Part shown: in pieces, positions 32,063 to 40,822 of the stretch
How the letters are laid out: every line of letters begins with the position of its first letter
Position numbering within the stretch: position 1 is the first letter of the stretch
NCBI GenBank assembly: GCA_036555725.1
Contig: DATBKU010000133.1
Location: 1-64,000 of the forward strand
Reading direction: 5' to 3'
Length of the DNA stretch: 64,000 nt
DNA from: CALAED01 sp036555725
Lineage (GTDB): Bacteria; Actinomycetota; Actinomycetes; Streptosporangiales; Streptosporangiaceae
The notes under the pieces: model-generated
What the model saw: only the letters and a program-made list of their open reading frames with translations
Told to the model about the DNA's origin: nothing
Database searches by the model: none
Translations under genes and position numbers: made by a program

Positions 32063-34480
32063 ATGCGACACTTCGGCAGATCTCGTTCCCGCTGGCAGGC
32101 AGCGAATGCCGCGCGGGACCTGTTCGAACGTGTCCGTTGGCGATATTTCCAGATTCAGCCTGGTATGCGGAGGTTGGCGGCGCTGGTCATCGTCGCGGTG
32201 GCCGTTGCGATCGCCGTGGTCGTGGGCTGGCCCATTGTCACAACGCTCGTCTTTACGGTCGTCCTGCTCGCAGTGGTGGCCTTCACCATGCGGTCGCCGG
32301 TCGGCATGGCCACGATGATCGTCGTGATCTGCTGGCTGGTCGCGTCGGTGCCGCTGGGCCGGCTCTATCCGACCCAGGAGTACCAGTCGGTGTTCCTCGC
32401 GCTGCTCGCGCTGCCGGTGGTGTTCGCCGCCTTCCGGCTCGGGGCGTACGCGCCGTGGCGGACGACCCTGCTGGCGCTGGCGCTGGCCGGGATCGTCGCG
32501 GCCGCGACCGCCCAGCAGGTGCCGCAGCTGCACGTCGGTCCGGCCTGGCTGTCCGGGCTGCTCGTGCTGGCCTACCGGTGGGACCAGGTCCGTCGCGCGG
32601 TGCCGGCTGAGGCGTACGAGAACGGATGGGTACAGGAAGAGGACCCACCGGCCGGTTACGAAGACAGCGAGCCGGCGGCCCAGGTGCCGGGCGTGCCGGC
32701 CGCGACCCAGGCGGCGTACGAACAGCGGGCCGTGGACGACGAGGACGACGACGAGACCCCGGCGATCTCGGTGCGCGACGCGCTCGCCGAGCTGGAGGGC
32801 ATGATCGGGCTGGAGCCGGTGAAACGGCAGGTCCGCTCGATCGCCGCGTCGATCGAGGCCGCCCACCTGCGCGCCGAGGCGGGCGTGCCGACCGAGAAGC
32901 CGATGCGGCACTTCGTGTTCGTGGGGCCGTCCGGCACGGGCAAGACGACGGTGGCGCGCATCCTCGCCAAGGTCTTCTATGCCTTCGGGCTGCTGCCGGC
33001 GGCCAACGTCGTCGAGGCGCACCGCGCGGATCTGGTCGGCGAGTACCTCGGCGCCACCGCCATCAAGACCAACCAGCTGGTCGACAGCGCGCTGGGCGGC
33101 GTGCTGTTCATCGACGAGGCGTACAGCCTGATCAACGCGGCCGACGGGCAGCCGGACCGGTTTGGCAACGAGGCCGTCCAGGCGCTGCTGAAACGGGCCG
33201 AAGACGACCGCGAGGACCTCGTGATCATCCTCGCCGGGTACGAGCAGCAGATGGAGGACTTTCTGACCTCCAACCCCGGCCTCGCCTCCCGGTTCGGCAC
33301 GCGGGTGCGGTTTCCGTCGTACGGCACGGCCGAGCTGCTGCGGATCGCCGACTACCATGCCGAGCTGCGCGGCGACCAGTTCGACGACGAGGCCCGGGCG
33401 CTGCTGCGCACCAGGTTCGACGAGGTCTGGCGGCGCGGCATCATCGACGAGCTGGGCAACGGGCGGTTCGTCCGCTCGCTGACCGAGGGCGCGTCGCGGG
33501 CCCGTGACGTACGGGTCGTCGGCTCCGGAGACCAGCCGACCGCCGACGAGCTGGTCACGGTTCGGGCGGAGGACGTCGACGTGGCGTTCGCCGAGGTCAC
33601 CGAGCGGTACCGCGGCTACGCCGAGACCCCGACGCTGGAGGAGGCGCTCGCGTCGCTGGACGCCATGATCGGCCTCGAGCCGGTGAAGCGCCAGGTCCGC
33701 GAGATCGCCGCGCAGCTGCAGGTGTCGCGGTTGCGCCGCAAGCAGGGCCTGGTCGCCCAGCCACCGATGCGGCATTTCGTGTTCGTGGGGCCGTCCGGCA
33801 CGGGCAAGACGACGGTCGCGCGCGTGCTCGGCCGGGTCTTCTCCGCGCTCGGCCTGCTGGCCCGCCCGGACGTGGTCGAGGCGCAGCGCGCCGATCTGGT
33901 CGGCGACCACCTCGGCTCCACGGCCATCAAGACCAACAAGATCGTCGACAGCGCGCTGGGCGGGGTCCTGTTCATCGACGAGGCGTACGCCCTGGCCAAC
34001 CCCGGCTACTCGGGCGGCGACGCGTTCGGCGCCGAGGCCGTCCAGACCCTGCTCAAGCGGGCCGAGGACGACCGAGAGCGGCTGGTCATCGTGCTGGCCG
34101 GCTACGAGACCGAGATGGACCGGTTCCTGCAGTCCAACCCGGGGCTCGGGTCGCGGTTCGACCTACGGGTCACCTTCCCCTCGTACGGCCCGGACGAGAT
34201 GCTGGCCATCGCGCAGACGATCGCCGAGCAGGCCGGCGACACGTGGGAGGACAAGGCGCTCGACGACCTGGCGTTGATCTTCCAGCGGATCTGTGGCCGC
34301 GGCCAGGTCGACCAGCTCGGCAACGGCCGGTTCGCGCGGTCGCTGTATGAGAAGTCGGGGGCGTCGCGCGACGTCCGTGTCGCCACGCTCGGCGCGGAGG
34401 CGACGACCACCGACCTGACGACGCTGCGCTCCGAAGACGTCCGGGCCGCCTATAAGGAACTGACCGCCCGTCTTCGCTAA
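32063..34480 (+). CDS. membrane protein with two CbxX/CfxQ-type AAA ATPase domains
   Basis: An 805-residue protein. Several N-terminal membrane helices (about 32-165; LAALVIVAVAVAIAVVVGW, LLALALAGIVAA) precede an acidic linker. Two AAA modules follow (about 240-500 and 515-790). Each has GLEPVKRQVR, Walker A GPSGTGKTTVAR, Walker B VLFIDEAY and an AGYE...NPGL.SRF second region. The modules are near-copies, partly identical in DNA. CbxX-type ATPases include EccA of type VII secretion and SpoVK; the membrane block distinguishes this one. TATACA (32049-32054) sits eight bases before ATG 32063, so the transcript may be leaderless. It is divergent from the ABC operon. Confidence 0.88.
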   Translation: MRHFGRSRSRWQAANAARDLFERVRWRYFQIQPGMRRLAALVIVAVAVAIAVVVGWPIVTTLVFTVVLLAVVAFTMRSPVGMATMIVVICWLVASVPLGRLYPTQEYQSVFLALLALPVVFAAFRLGAYAPWRTTLLALALAGIVAAATAQQVPQLHVGPAWLSGLLVLAYRWDQVRRAVPAEAYENGWVQEEDPPAGYEDSEPAAQVPGVPAATQAAYEQRAVDDEDDDETPAISVRDALAELEGMIGLEPVKRQVRSIAASIEAAHLRAEAGVPTEKPMRHFVFVGPSGTGKTTVARILAKVFYAFGLLPAANVVEAHRADLVGEYLGATAIKTNQLVDSALGGVLFIDEAYSLINAADGQPDRFGNEAVQALLKRAEDDREDLVIILAGYEQQMEDFLTSNPGLASRFGTRVRFPSYGTAELLRIADYHAELRGDQFDDEARALLRTRFDEVWRRGIIDELGNGRFVRSLTEGASRARDVRVVGSGDQPTADELVTVRAEDVDVAFAEVTERYRGYAETPTLEEALASLDAMIGLEPVKRQVREIAAQLQVSRLRRKQGLVAQPPMRHFVFVGPSGTGKTTVARVLGRVFSALGLLARPDVVEAQRADLVGDHLGSTAIKTNKIVDSALGGVLFIDEAYALANPGYSGGDAFGAEAVQTLLKRAEDDRERLVIVLAGYETEMDRFLQSNPGLGSRFDLRVTFPSYGPDEMLAIAQTIAEQAGDTWEDKALDDLALIFQRICGRGQVDQLGNGRFARSLYEKSGASRDVRVATLGAEATTTDLTTLRSEDVRAAYKELTARLR

Positions 34481-34529
34481 ACCCCGCCCCCGCCGGTGAT
34501 CGGCTGGGGATGCCTAAAGAGTCGCCCGA

Positions 34530-34780
34530 TCACGACGGATAAGCGGCCTCGTCTTGGAAGGTGCGGGCAAGGAGGCGGAGGCCCGCGGCGATGTGCTCGG
34601 TGCCGACGGCGCCGTAGCCGAGCACGACGCCGCTCTGCGGTCGCTCGCCCGCGTAGAACCGCGCCAGGTCGTCGAACGCGACGCCCCGCTCGCGGGCCCG
34701 CTCGAGCACGCACAGGTGCAGGCCGGCGGCGGACGGCACCGGGTCGAGCCCGCGGCAGGCGCGGTCCAGCGAATTTCCGA
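34530..34780 (-). pseudogene. C-terminal remnant of a MocR/PdxR-type GntR-aminotransferase regulator
   Basis: In the leftward frame, GLDPVPSAAGLHLCVLERAR, VAFDDLARFYAG and GVVLGYGAVGTEHIAAGLRLLA match the last 70 residues of MocR-type regulators (aspartate aminotransferase fold). These proteins are normally about 450-480 residues. Nothing upstream resembles the GntR or PLP-lysine parts, so only the tail survives. It lies in the gap before the Ada-AlkA gene on the opposite strand. The rest of the gap, about 34481-34854, holds no other gene. Confidence 0.7.
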
Positions 34781-34854
34781 CAGCATCGGCCGGCCGTGAG
34801 TCGATGTCGTATTTTCGCTAGCCTGAAGTGGTGACGCGGAGACATGCTGGCGGC

Positions 34855-36327
34855 ATGCACCTCGACACAGACCGCTGCGTACGGGCCATGCACTCGAAGG
34901 ACGCCAGGTTCGACGGGTGGTTCTTCACCGCGGTGGTCACGACCGGGATCTACTGCCGGCCGAGCTGTCCGGTGGCGCCGCCCAAGGTAGAGCACATGCG
35001 CTTCTACGCAAGCGCGGCGGCGGCGCAGCAGGCCGGTTTCCGCGCGTGCAAGCGCTGCCGCCCGGACGCCAGCCCCGGCTCCCCGGAGTGGAACGAGCGC
35101 GCCGACCTGGTGGCCCGGGCGATGCGGCTGATCGCCGACGGCGTCGTCGACCGCGACGGCGTCCCGGGGCTGGCCGCGCGGCTGGGCTACTCGACCCGGC
35201 AGATCCAGCGGCAGCTGCTCGCCGAGGTGGGCGCGGGACCGCTCGCGCTCGCCCGCGCACAGCGCGCACAGACCGCCCGGCTGCTGATCGAGACGAGCGC
35301 GCTGCCGATGGGCGACGTCGCGTTCGCCGCGGGTTTCTCCAGCATCAGGACGTTCAACGACACCGTGCGCGAGGTCTACGCCCTCTCCCCCACCGAGCTG
35401 CGCCGCCGCTCCGCCGGCGGCCGGTCGGCCACGACCCCGGGCGTGCTGTCGCTGCGCCTGCCGTTCCGGGCGCCCTTGTGCCCGGACAACCTCTTCGGCC
35501 ATCTCGCGGCCACCGCCGTACCAGGCGTCGAGGAGTGGCGCGACGGGGCGTACCGGCGCACCCTGCGGCTGCCGCACGGACCCGGCGTCGTGTCGCTGCG
35601 ACCGCTGCCGGACCACATCGCATGCCAGCTGACGCTGACCGATCTGCGGGACCTGTCCACCGCGATCAACCGCTGCCGGCGGCTGCTCGACCTCGACGCC
35701 GACCCGCTGGCGGTCGACGACCTGCTGCGCGACGACCCGCTGCTGGCCCCGCTCGTCGCCAAGAGCCCGGGACGCCGCGTCCCGCGTACGGTGGACGCCC
35801 CCGAGTTCGCCGTACGGGCTGTCATCGGGCAGCAGGTGTCGACCGCGGCGGCCAGGACGCACGCCGGACGCCTGGTGATCGCCTACGGAGAGCCGGTCAC
35901 CGACCCGGGCGGCGGCCTGACGCACCTGTTCCCGAGCCCCGGGGCGCTGGCCGCGCTCGACGCGAACGTACTCGCCTTCCCGCAGGCCCGCCGGACGACG
36001 ATCGCCAGGCTGATCGCCGCCCTCGCGGACGGCGAGGTCGACCTCAGCGCGGGCAACGACTGGGAGCAGGCCCGCGCCCAGCTCGCCGCCCTGCCCGGCC
36101 TGGGCCCGTGGACCGTCGAGACCATCGCCATGCGGGCCCTCGGCGACCCGGACGCCTTCACCGCCACCGACCTCGGCGTACGGCTCGCCGCCCGCGGCCT
36201 CGGCCTGCCCGCCACCCCCGCGGCACTCATCCGGCACGCGACGGCCTGGCGACCCTGGCGCGCCTACGCTGTCCAGTACCTGTGGGCCACCGGCGACCAT
36301 CCCATCAACCGCCTCCCCGCCGCCTGA
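34855..36327 (+). CDS. Ada-AraC-AlkA fusion: alkylation-repair regulator and 3-methyladenine glycosylase
   Basis: A 490-residue fusion. The N-terminal Ada zinc domain (about 1-75) carries TTGIYCRPSCPV and ACKRCRPD, giving the Cys4 site that also accepts methyl groups from phosphotriesters. An AraC-type helix-turn-helix (about 85-185) follows. Then come an AlkA N-terminal domain (about 195-270) and an HhH-GPD glycosylase domain (about 275-485), with AVIGQQVSTAAART and LPGLGPWTVETIAMRALGDPDAF; its catalytic Asp would lie just beyond, in TATDLGV. It likely excises alkylated bases and controls the adaptive response. ATG 34855 gives the canonical MHLDTDRC start; GTG 34828 is possible. Confidence 0.95.
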   Translation: MHLDTDRCVRAMHSKDARFDGWFFTAVVTTGIYCRPSCPVAPPKVEHMRFYASAAAAQQAGFRACKRCRPDASPGSPEWNERADLVARAMRLIADGVVDRDGVPGLAARLGYSTRQIQRQLLAEVGAGPLALARAQRAQTARLLIETSALPMGDVAFAAGFSSIRTFNDTVREVYALSPTELRRRSAGGRSATTPGVLSLRLPFRAPLCPDNLFGHLAATAVPGVEEWRDGAYRRTLRLPHGPGVVSLRPLPDHIACQLTLTDLRDLSTAINRCRRLLDLDADPLAVDDLLRDDPLLAPLVAKSPGRRVPRTVDAPEFAVRAVIGQQVSTAAARTHAGRLVIAYGEPVTDPGGGLTHLFPSPGALAALDANVLAFPQARRTTIARLIAALADGEVDLSAGNDWEQARAQLAALPGLGPWTVETIAMRALGDPDAFTATDLGVRLAARGLGLPATPAALIRHATAWRPWRAYAVQYLWATGDHPINRLPAA

Positions 36328-36410
36328 CCAGGCCGTACGGCGTCCGTGACGAGACCCGGGCCGTACGCTTCCGAGGCGTCGCCGCCCAGCCGTACGGGCC
36401 GCGTGGGGTG

Positions 36411-37625
36411 CTAAGACTCGCGGTAGTACGGGTCGCGGGCGGCGCCCTCGCCAGTCTCGGCGGAGAAGGTGTAGACCTCGCGGCCGGCGACGAATACCCG
36501 CAGCGCGCGGCTCATGACGTCCAGCGGATCGCCCGACCAGATGACCACGTCGCCGTCGAGGCCCGGGCGCAGCGCGCCGATCCGGTCGTCGAGGCCCATG
36601 ATCCGTGCGGGGTTCACCGTGATCGACCGGAGTGCGGCGGCGCGGTCCAGTCCCTCCTTGACCGCGAGCGTCGCCTGGTGCACCAGGAAGTGGATCGGCA
36701 CCACCGGGTGGTCGGTGGTGATCGCCACCTCGACTCCGGCGCGCTCCAGGATGCCGGGGTTGCGCAGCGAGCGCTGCCGCAGCTCGACCTTCCTCCTGGC
36801 GGTGAACAACGGGCCGATGATCACCGGAACGCTCCGTTCGGCGAGCATGTCGGCGAGCAGGTGCCCCTCCGTCCCATGGTTGATCACCAGCCGGTAGCCG
36901 AACTCATCGGCCAGCCGCAGCGCGGTGGCGATGTCGTCGGCCCGGTGCGTGTGCTGGCACCAGGGCAGCTCGCGGTCGAGCACCCGTACGAGGACCTCCA
37001 GTGTGCCGTCTCGATCGAACGGCTTGCCTTCGGCGGCCGCGTCGTCCCGCTTGGCCCGGTAGTCCTGCGCCTTCATGAAGGCATCCCGGATCACAGCGGC
37101 CACGCCCTGCCGGGTGGACGGGAGCTTCCGCTGGTCGCCGTACACCCGCTTGGGGTTCTCGCCGAGCGCGCTCTTCACGCTGACCGGTTCGCGGATCACC
37201 ATCTCGTCGACCGTACGGCCCCAGCACTTCAGCGCCACCGTCTGCCCGCCGATCGGGTTGCCGGACCCGGGCTTGACGACGGCGGTGGTCACGCCGCCCC
37301 CGAGCGCGTCGACGAAGCCGAGGTCGGCGGGGTTGATCGCGTCCAGGGCGCGCAGCCGTGCGCCGTTGGGGTCGGTCATCTCGTTGGTGTCCTGACCGGC
37401 CCAGCCCTCGGCCTCCTCGTACACGCCGACGTGCGCGTGCGATTCGACGAAGCCCGGCAGCACCCACGAGCCGCCCGCGTCGACCGACGGGACGTCGGCG
37501 GGGACCTCGACCTCGGCGTCCGATCCAACCGCCACGATCTTGCCGTCTTGGATCAGGACGGTGCCGCCGTCGATGGGCTCGCCCTCGACCGGGACGACAT
37601 ATCCACCAGTGATCGCAATATCCAC
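36411..37625 (-). CDS. imidazolonepropionase-like amidohydrolase
   Basis: A 404-residue metal-dependent hydrolase. Metal ligands are visible in FVESHAHVGVY (HxH), a His pair in CQHTHRADD, the later VINHGTEGHLLADM, and the Asp in AITTDHPVVPIHFL. The C-terminal block ITVNPARIMGLDDRIGALRPGLDGDVVIW is typical of the superfamily. Substrate is not predictable; dipeptidase and cyclic-amide hydrolase activities occur in the family. The gene starts nine bases after the upstream MFS stop on the same strand, so transporter and hydrolase form an operon and may handle the same compound. Confidence 0.88.
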   Translation of the reverse strand: MDIAITGGYVVPVEGEPIDGGTVLIQDGKIVAVGSDAEVEVPADVPSVDAGGSWVLPGFVESHAHVGVYEEAEGWAGQDTNEMTDPNGARLRALDAINPADLGFVDALGGGVTTAVVKPGSGNPIGGQTVALKCWGRTVDEMVIREPVSVKSALGENPKRVYGDQRKLPSTRQGVAAVIRDAFMKAQDYRAKRDDAAAEGKPFDRDGTLEVLVRVLDRELPWCQHTHRADDIATALRLADEFGYRLVINHGTEGHLLADMLAERSVPVIIGPLFTARRKVELRQRSLRNPGILERAGVEVAITTDHPVVPIHFLVHQATLAVKEGLDRAAALRSITVNPARIMGLDDRIGALRPGLDGDVVIWSGDPLDVMSRALRVFVAGREVYTFSAETGEGAARDPYYRES

Positions 37626-37634
37626 GACATGAAT

Positions 37635-39107
37635 TTATATGTCCGGTGACAACGTCGGCCGCGCCCGGTCGGACGCCCGCTTGTTGTAGCCGACCAGGGC
37701 GATCACCAGGACGACGAGGCTGATGTCGATCAGCAGCGACGCCGTCATCGCGCGGGCGTAGTCGCCGCCGATCGGATGCAGGCCCGCGACGGCGAAGAAC
37801 ACCGTGCCGATGACGGCGATCCCCGCCGAGCCGGCGAACTGCTGCGCCGTGGTCAGGATGCCGGCGCCGACGCCCGCCTGACGCGGCCGTACGCGGACCA
37901 GGGCCACGCCGATGAGGTGCGGCAGCACGAGCCCGTTCCCGCTGCCCACCAGCGCGATCAAGACAATGATCCACGGCAGGCCGGCATGGACGTCCCCACT
38001 GTGCAGCCGCGTCGCGAGCAGCAGCAGGCCGACGACGATGATCGCGGCCCCGAACGCCACGACGCGCAGGCCGTACCGGGCCATGAGCCGGGAGCCGAGC
38101 AACGCCGTGGTGGTGAACGTCACCCCCATCGGGCCGAACGCCAGACCCGCCTGGAAGGCGGTGAGCCGGAGTCCCTCCTGGAGAAGCAGGGTGAGCGTGA
38201 ACATGAAGCTGGCAAAGTACGCGAGGAAGGCCGCGGCGGCCGCGAGCCCGGCGACGTACGAGGGCACCCGGAACAGCGACATGTCCAGGATCGGCTGCCC
38301 GCCGCGGGCGCGGAGGCTGCGCTGCCATGCCACAGTCGCGGCGCCCGCCGGAAGCGCGGCCGCGATGCAGACCCACGTCCACGCCGGCCAGCCCGCGTCG
38401 TGCCCGAGCACCAGCGGCACGAGGACGAGGGCGAGCGTGGCGGCGATGCCGGCGGCCCCCAGCGGGTCGAGGCGGGCGCGGTGCCCAGGCTCGGTCCGCG
38501 GCAGCAGGCGTACGGCGAGAAGGGCCGCCACCGCCCCGATCGGAACGTTGATGAGGAAGATGATCCGCCAGCCGAGACCGAACACGTCGGCGGTGACCAG
38601 CAGCCCGCCGAGCACCTGACCCGCGATCGACCCGAGCCCGCCCGCCGCGCCGTACCAGCCCAGCGCGCGTGGCCTGGCCTCGGCCGCGAATACCGACGTG
38701 ATCACCGCCAGCACCTGGGGCACCATCATCGCGGCGGTCACGCCCTGCACGAGGCGGGCGACGATGAGCTGGCCCGGGTTGGCCGCGATGCCGCACAGCA
38801 GGGACGCGATCGTGAAGGCCACCATGCCGCCCACGAACACGCGGCGGTAACCGTACAGGTCACCGAGCCGTCCCCCGGTGATCATGCCACCGGCGTACGC
38901 GAAGATGTAGCCGCCCACGATGAGCTGCAGGGCCGCCGGTCCCGCGCCCAGCTGCTCCTGGAAGGACGGCGCGGCGACGTTCACCACGAAGAAGTCGAAC
39001 TGGGCCATGAACCACGCCGAGAGCAGGACGATGACCATCGGCCCGAACTGCCCACCGGGCTGAGCCATCTCGGCAGCCGGTGGGCGGGCGGTGGAGGTTT
39101 CGGCCAT
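37635..39107 (-). CDS. MFS transporter, DHA2 (14-helix) drug exporter-like
   Basis: A 490-residue membrane protein with about 14 helices. Motif A-like GGRLGDLYGYRRVFVGG follows helix 2, and motif C-like GWYGAAGGLGSIAGQVLGGLL and NVPIGAVAALLAVRLLP are also present. Helix 1 carries WFMAQFDFFVVNVAAPSFQ, matching the DHA2 family (D-x-x-x-V-N-V-A-x-P). The ATG at 39107 follows GAGGG; the in-frame extension back to 39254 is not typical. It is upstream of, and probably co-transcribed with, the amidohydrolase. Confidence 0.92.
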   Translation of the reverse strand: MAETSTARPPAAEMAQPGGQFGPMVIVLLSAWFMAQFDFFVVNVAAPSFQEQLGAGPAALQLIVGGYIFAYAGGMITGGRLGDLYGYRRVFVGGMVAFTIASLLCGIAANPGQLIVARLVQGVTAAMMVPQVLAVITSVFAAEARPRALGWYGAAGGLGSIAGQVLGGLLVTADVFGLGWRIIFLINVPIGAVAALLAVRLLPRTEPGHRARLDPLGAAGIAATLALVLVPLVLGHDAGWPAWTWVCIAAALPAGAATVAWQRSLRARGGQPILDMSLFRVPSYVAGLAAAAAFLAYFASFMFTLTLLLQEGLRLTAFQAGLAFGPMGVTFTTTALLGSRLMARYGLRVVAFGAAIIVVGLLLLATRLHSGDVHAGLPWIIVLIALVGSGNGLVLPHLIGVALVRVRPRQAGVGAGILTTAQQFAGSAGIAVIGTVFFAVAGLHPIGGDYARAMTASLLIDISLVVLVIALVGYNKRASDRARPTLSPDI

Positions 39108-39418
39108 CGGTCCCTCATCTCTCGGCGTCCCCGGGACATTCTCGGCATCCGCCAGCGTTTTCGGACGTTCTTGGTGTTTCTCGGCTTCTCCCGGCGGTCT
39201 CTCGGTGTCCCACTGAGTGAAGTCGACGAGATCCGGATTCATTTCCGGACCCACGAACCTGACGGCGCGACTCGGGAAAAGGTGACCGAATAGCCGACGC
39301 GCTTGCCCGGCCCATACCGGTTCGTCTTACATGTCTCCCAGCGGTGGCGGGTGGGTCGGACCGATCGGCGCCAATGCCGGGCACGGCTACGGGAGGACGC
39401 CATGACGGGCAGGCCCAG

Positions 39419-39505
39419 GTGGCGATGGGCGCGGCCGACCCCACCCTGGATGCCGCCCGCAAGATCGCCGATATCGTCGTCCCCCGCGCCGAACAGGCGA
39501 AATAA
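39419..39505 (+). other. possible C-terminal remnant of an unidentified gene
   Basis: A short rightward frame ending at TAA 39503-39505 reads VAMGAADPTLDAARKIADIV followed by a few more residues. It looks like the end of a normal, well-composed protein rather than a shadow frame. Upstream the frame degrades quickly. It may be debris of a deleted gene between the MFS operon and the AraC gene. Family not recognised. Confidence 0.25.
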
Positions 39506-39520
39506 CTCCGTGGCGCCCCG

Positions 39521-40570
39521 TCACAGCTCCTCTGTTGTGCTCGTGTCGATCTCCCGGAAGTCGCGGCCCGGCCGCCGGTCTGCTCGCCCCGCCGCTGCGT
39601 CGATCGACCGACGGTATTCGCGCGGGGGAAGGCCGTACGTGGCGCGGAACAGGCGGCTGAAATGGATCGCGTTCTGGAAGCCCCAGCGTGCCGCCACCGC
39701 GGCGACCGGGAGGCCGACCTGGGTCGGATCGATGAGATCCCGCCGGCAGGCCTCCAGCCGCCGCGCCCTGATCCAGCCGGCCACGGTCTCGCCCTGCTCG
39801 TGAAACAGCTTGTGCAGCAGGCGCAGGGAGATGTGATGGACTTCGGCGATGGCGGCGGGGGTGAGGTCGGGGTCGCCCAGGTGCTGCTGGATGAAAGCAT
39901 GGATACGTACCTGCAGGGCCCGCCGATGGGTCTCGGGCGCCACCCAGCGGTCGCCGTCCAGCTCGTGGGCCAATCGGGTGGCCAGCACGTCGAGCGCCGC
40001 CGTTGACAGGCGCGCGGCTTCGGCCGGGGTGTAGTGGTCCATCCCGGTGGTCAGCTGGACCAGCAGCCGTGCGGTCAGCGCGCCGATCCCGGGGCCGGCG
40101 GGCATGGTCAGGGCGGTGAGGTCGTTGACCTTGTCGGGTGGCAGCGGCAGGAGGGTGCGCGGGAAGTTCAGGATCAGCCCCCGGGCGGCGCCGGCGCCGG
40201 TGGCGGGTGCGAGGTCGATGGTGTAGGGACGGCTGTTGTCGTAGAGGGTGAAGGCCGACGACGGGATGCGGGCCTGCCGACCGGACTGGCTGACTATGCT
40301 GCCGTGCCCACGCAGCACCATCCCGATCGAGAGCCGCTCGGGGTCGGACCGGCGGATCAGCTTGGGGGTGCGCAGCACCCGGTAGGGCGTGACGGTGAAC
40401 ACGCTGACCCGTGTGGCGCCCAGGTCGCTGTAGCGCAGCGCGAACCGGAAGTGGGCCTGGTGGTCTGACTCAACCTCCACGGCTGCCAGCCGGACCTGGC
40501 ACGCCACCTCGCGCCAGCACTCGAACCGCTCGCCCTCCGGTAGGTGGTCGTTGCGGATCAGGATGCTCAT
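39521..40570 (-). CDS. AraC family regulator with AraC-binding-like N-terminal domain
   Basis: A 349-residue regulator. The N-terminal ligand domain (about 10-190) has the AraC_binding_2 layout (FECWREVACQVRLAAVEVES, LRYSDLGATRVSVFTVTPYR). The C-terminal two helix-turn-helix units (about 225-325) include HHISLRLLHKLFHEQGETVAGWIRARRLEACRRDL in part, and VAARWGFQNAIHFSRLFRATYGLPPREYR. It is divergent from the acyl-CoA ligase at 40823 and may control it. An 8-6-8 inverted repeat lies immediately upstream of its ATG. Confidence 0.93.
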   Translation of the reverse strand: MSILIRNDHLPEGERFECWREVACQVRLAAVEVESDHQAHFRFALRYSDLGATRVSVFTVTPYRVLRTPKLIRRSDPERLSIGMVLRGHGSIVSQSGRQARIPSSAFTLYDNSRPYTIDLAPATGAGAARGLILNFPRTLLPLPPDKVNDLTALTMPAGPGIGALTARLLVQLTTGMDHYTPAEAARLSTAALDVLATRLAHELDGDRWVAPETHRRALQVRIHAFIQQHLGDPDLTPAAIAEVHHISLRLLHKLFHEQGETVAGWIRARRLEACRRDLIDPTQVGLPVAAVAARWGFQNAIHFSRLFRATYGLPPREYRRSIDAAAGRADRRPGRDFREIDTSTTEEL

Positions 40571-40575
40571 TGCTC

Positions 40576-40597
40576 ATCACTGCCTTGTCAGTGATGC
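40576..40597. promoter_or_regulatory. 8-6-8 inverted repeat just upstream of the AraC gene
   Basis: CATCACTG, six bases, CAGTGATG is a perfect inverted repeat ending five bases before the AraC start. On the leftward transcript it would be a hairpin with AAGG, the only ribosome-site-like sequence, in its loop. It could be an operator or a translational control hairpin. Confidence 0.55.
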
Positions 40598-40822
40598 GGC
40601 TACGTGGAAGTCAGGCTCTAATTTGGCACGCTAGCACGCTGAAAATGGCGACGCCGAAATGGTGCGCTCGTGGTTTATCACTGTGCGCGTTCCGCTAACG
40701 ATGTGGCCGCGCGCTGCCGTGAGACTTGGCGGGTACCCGCGGGCCGGGGCCGTTGCGCCAGTGCGCGCGGCACCCCCCGGCGCATTGACTCGACCTCGCG
40801 ACATTTGTGAGAGGGAATCGCC

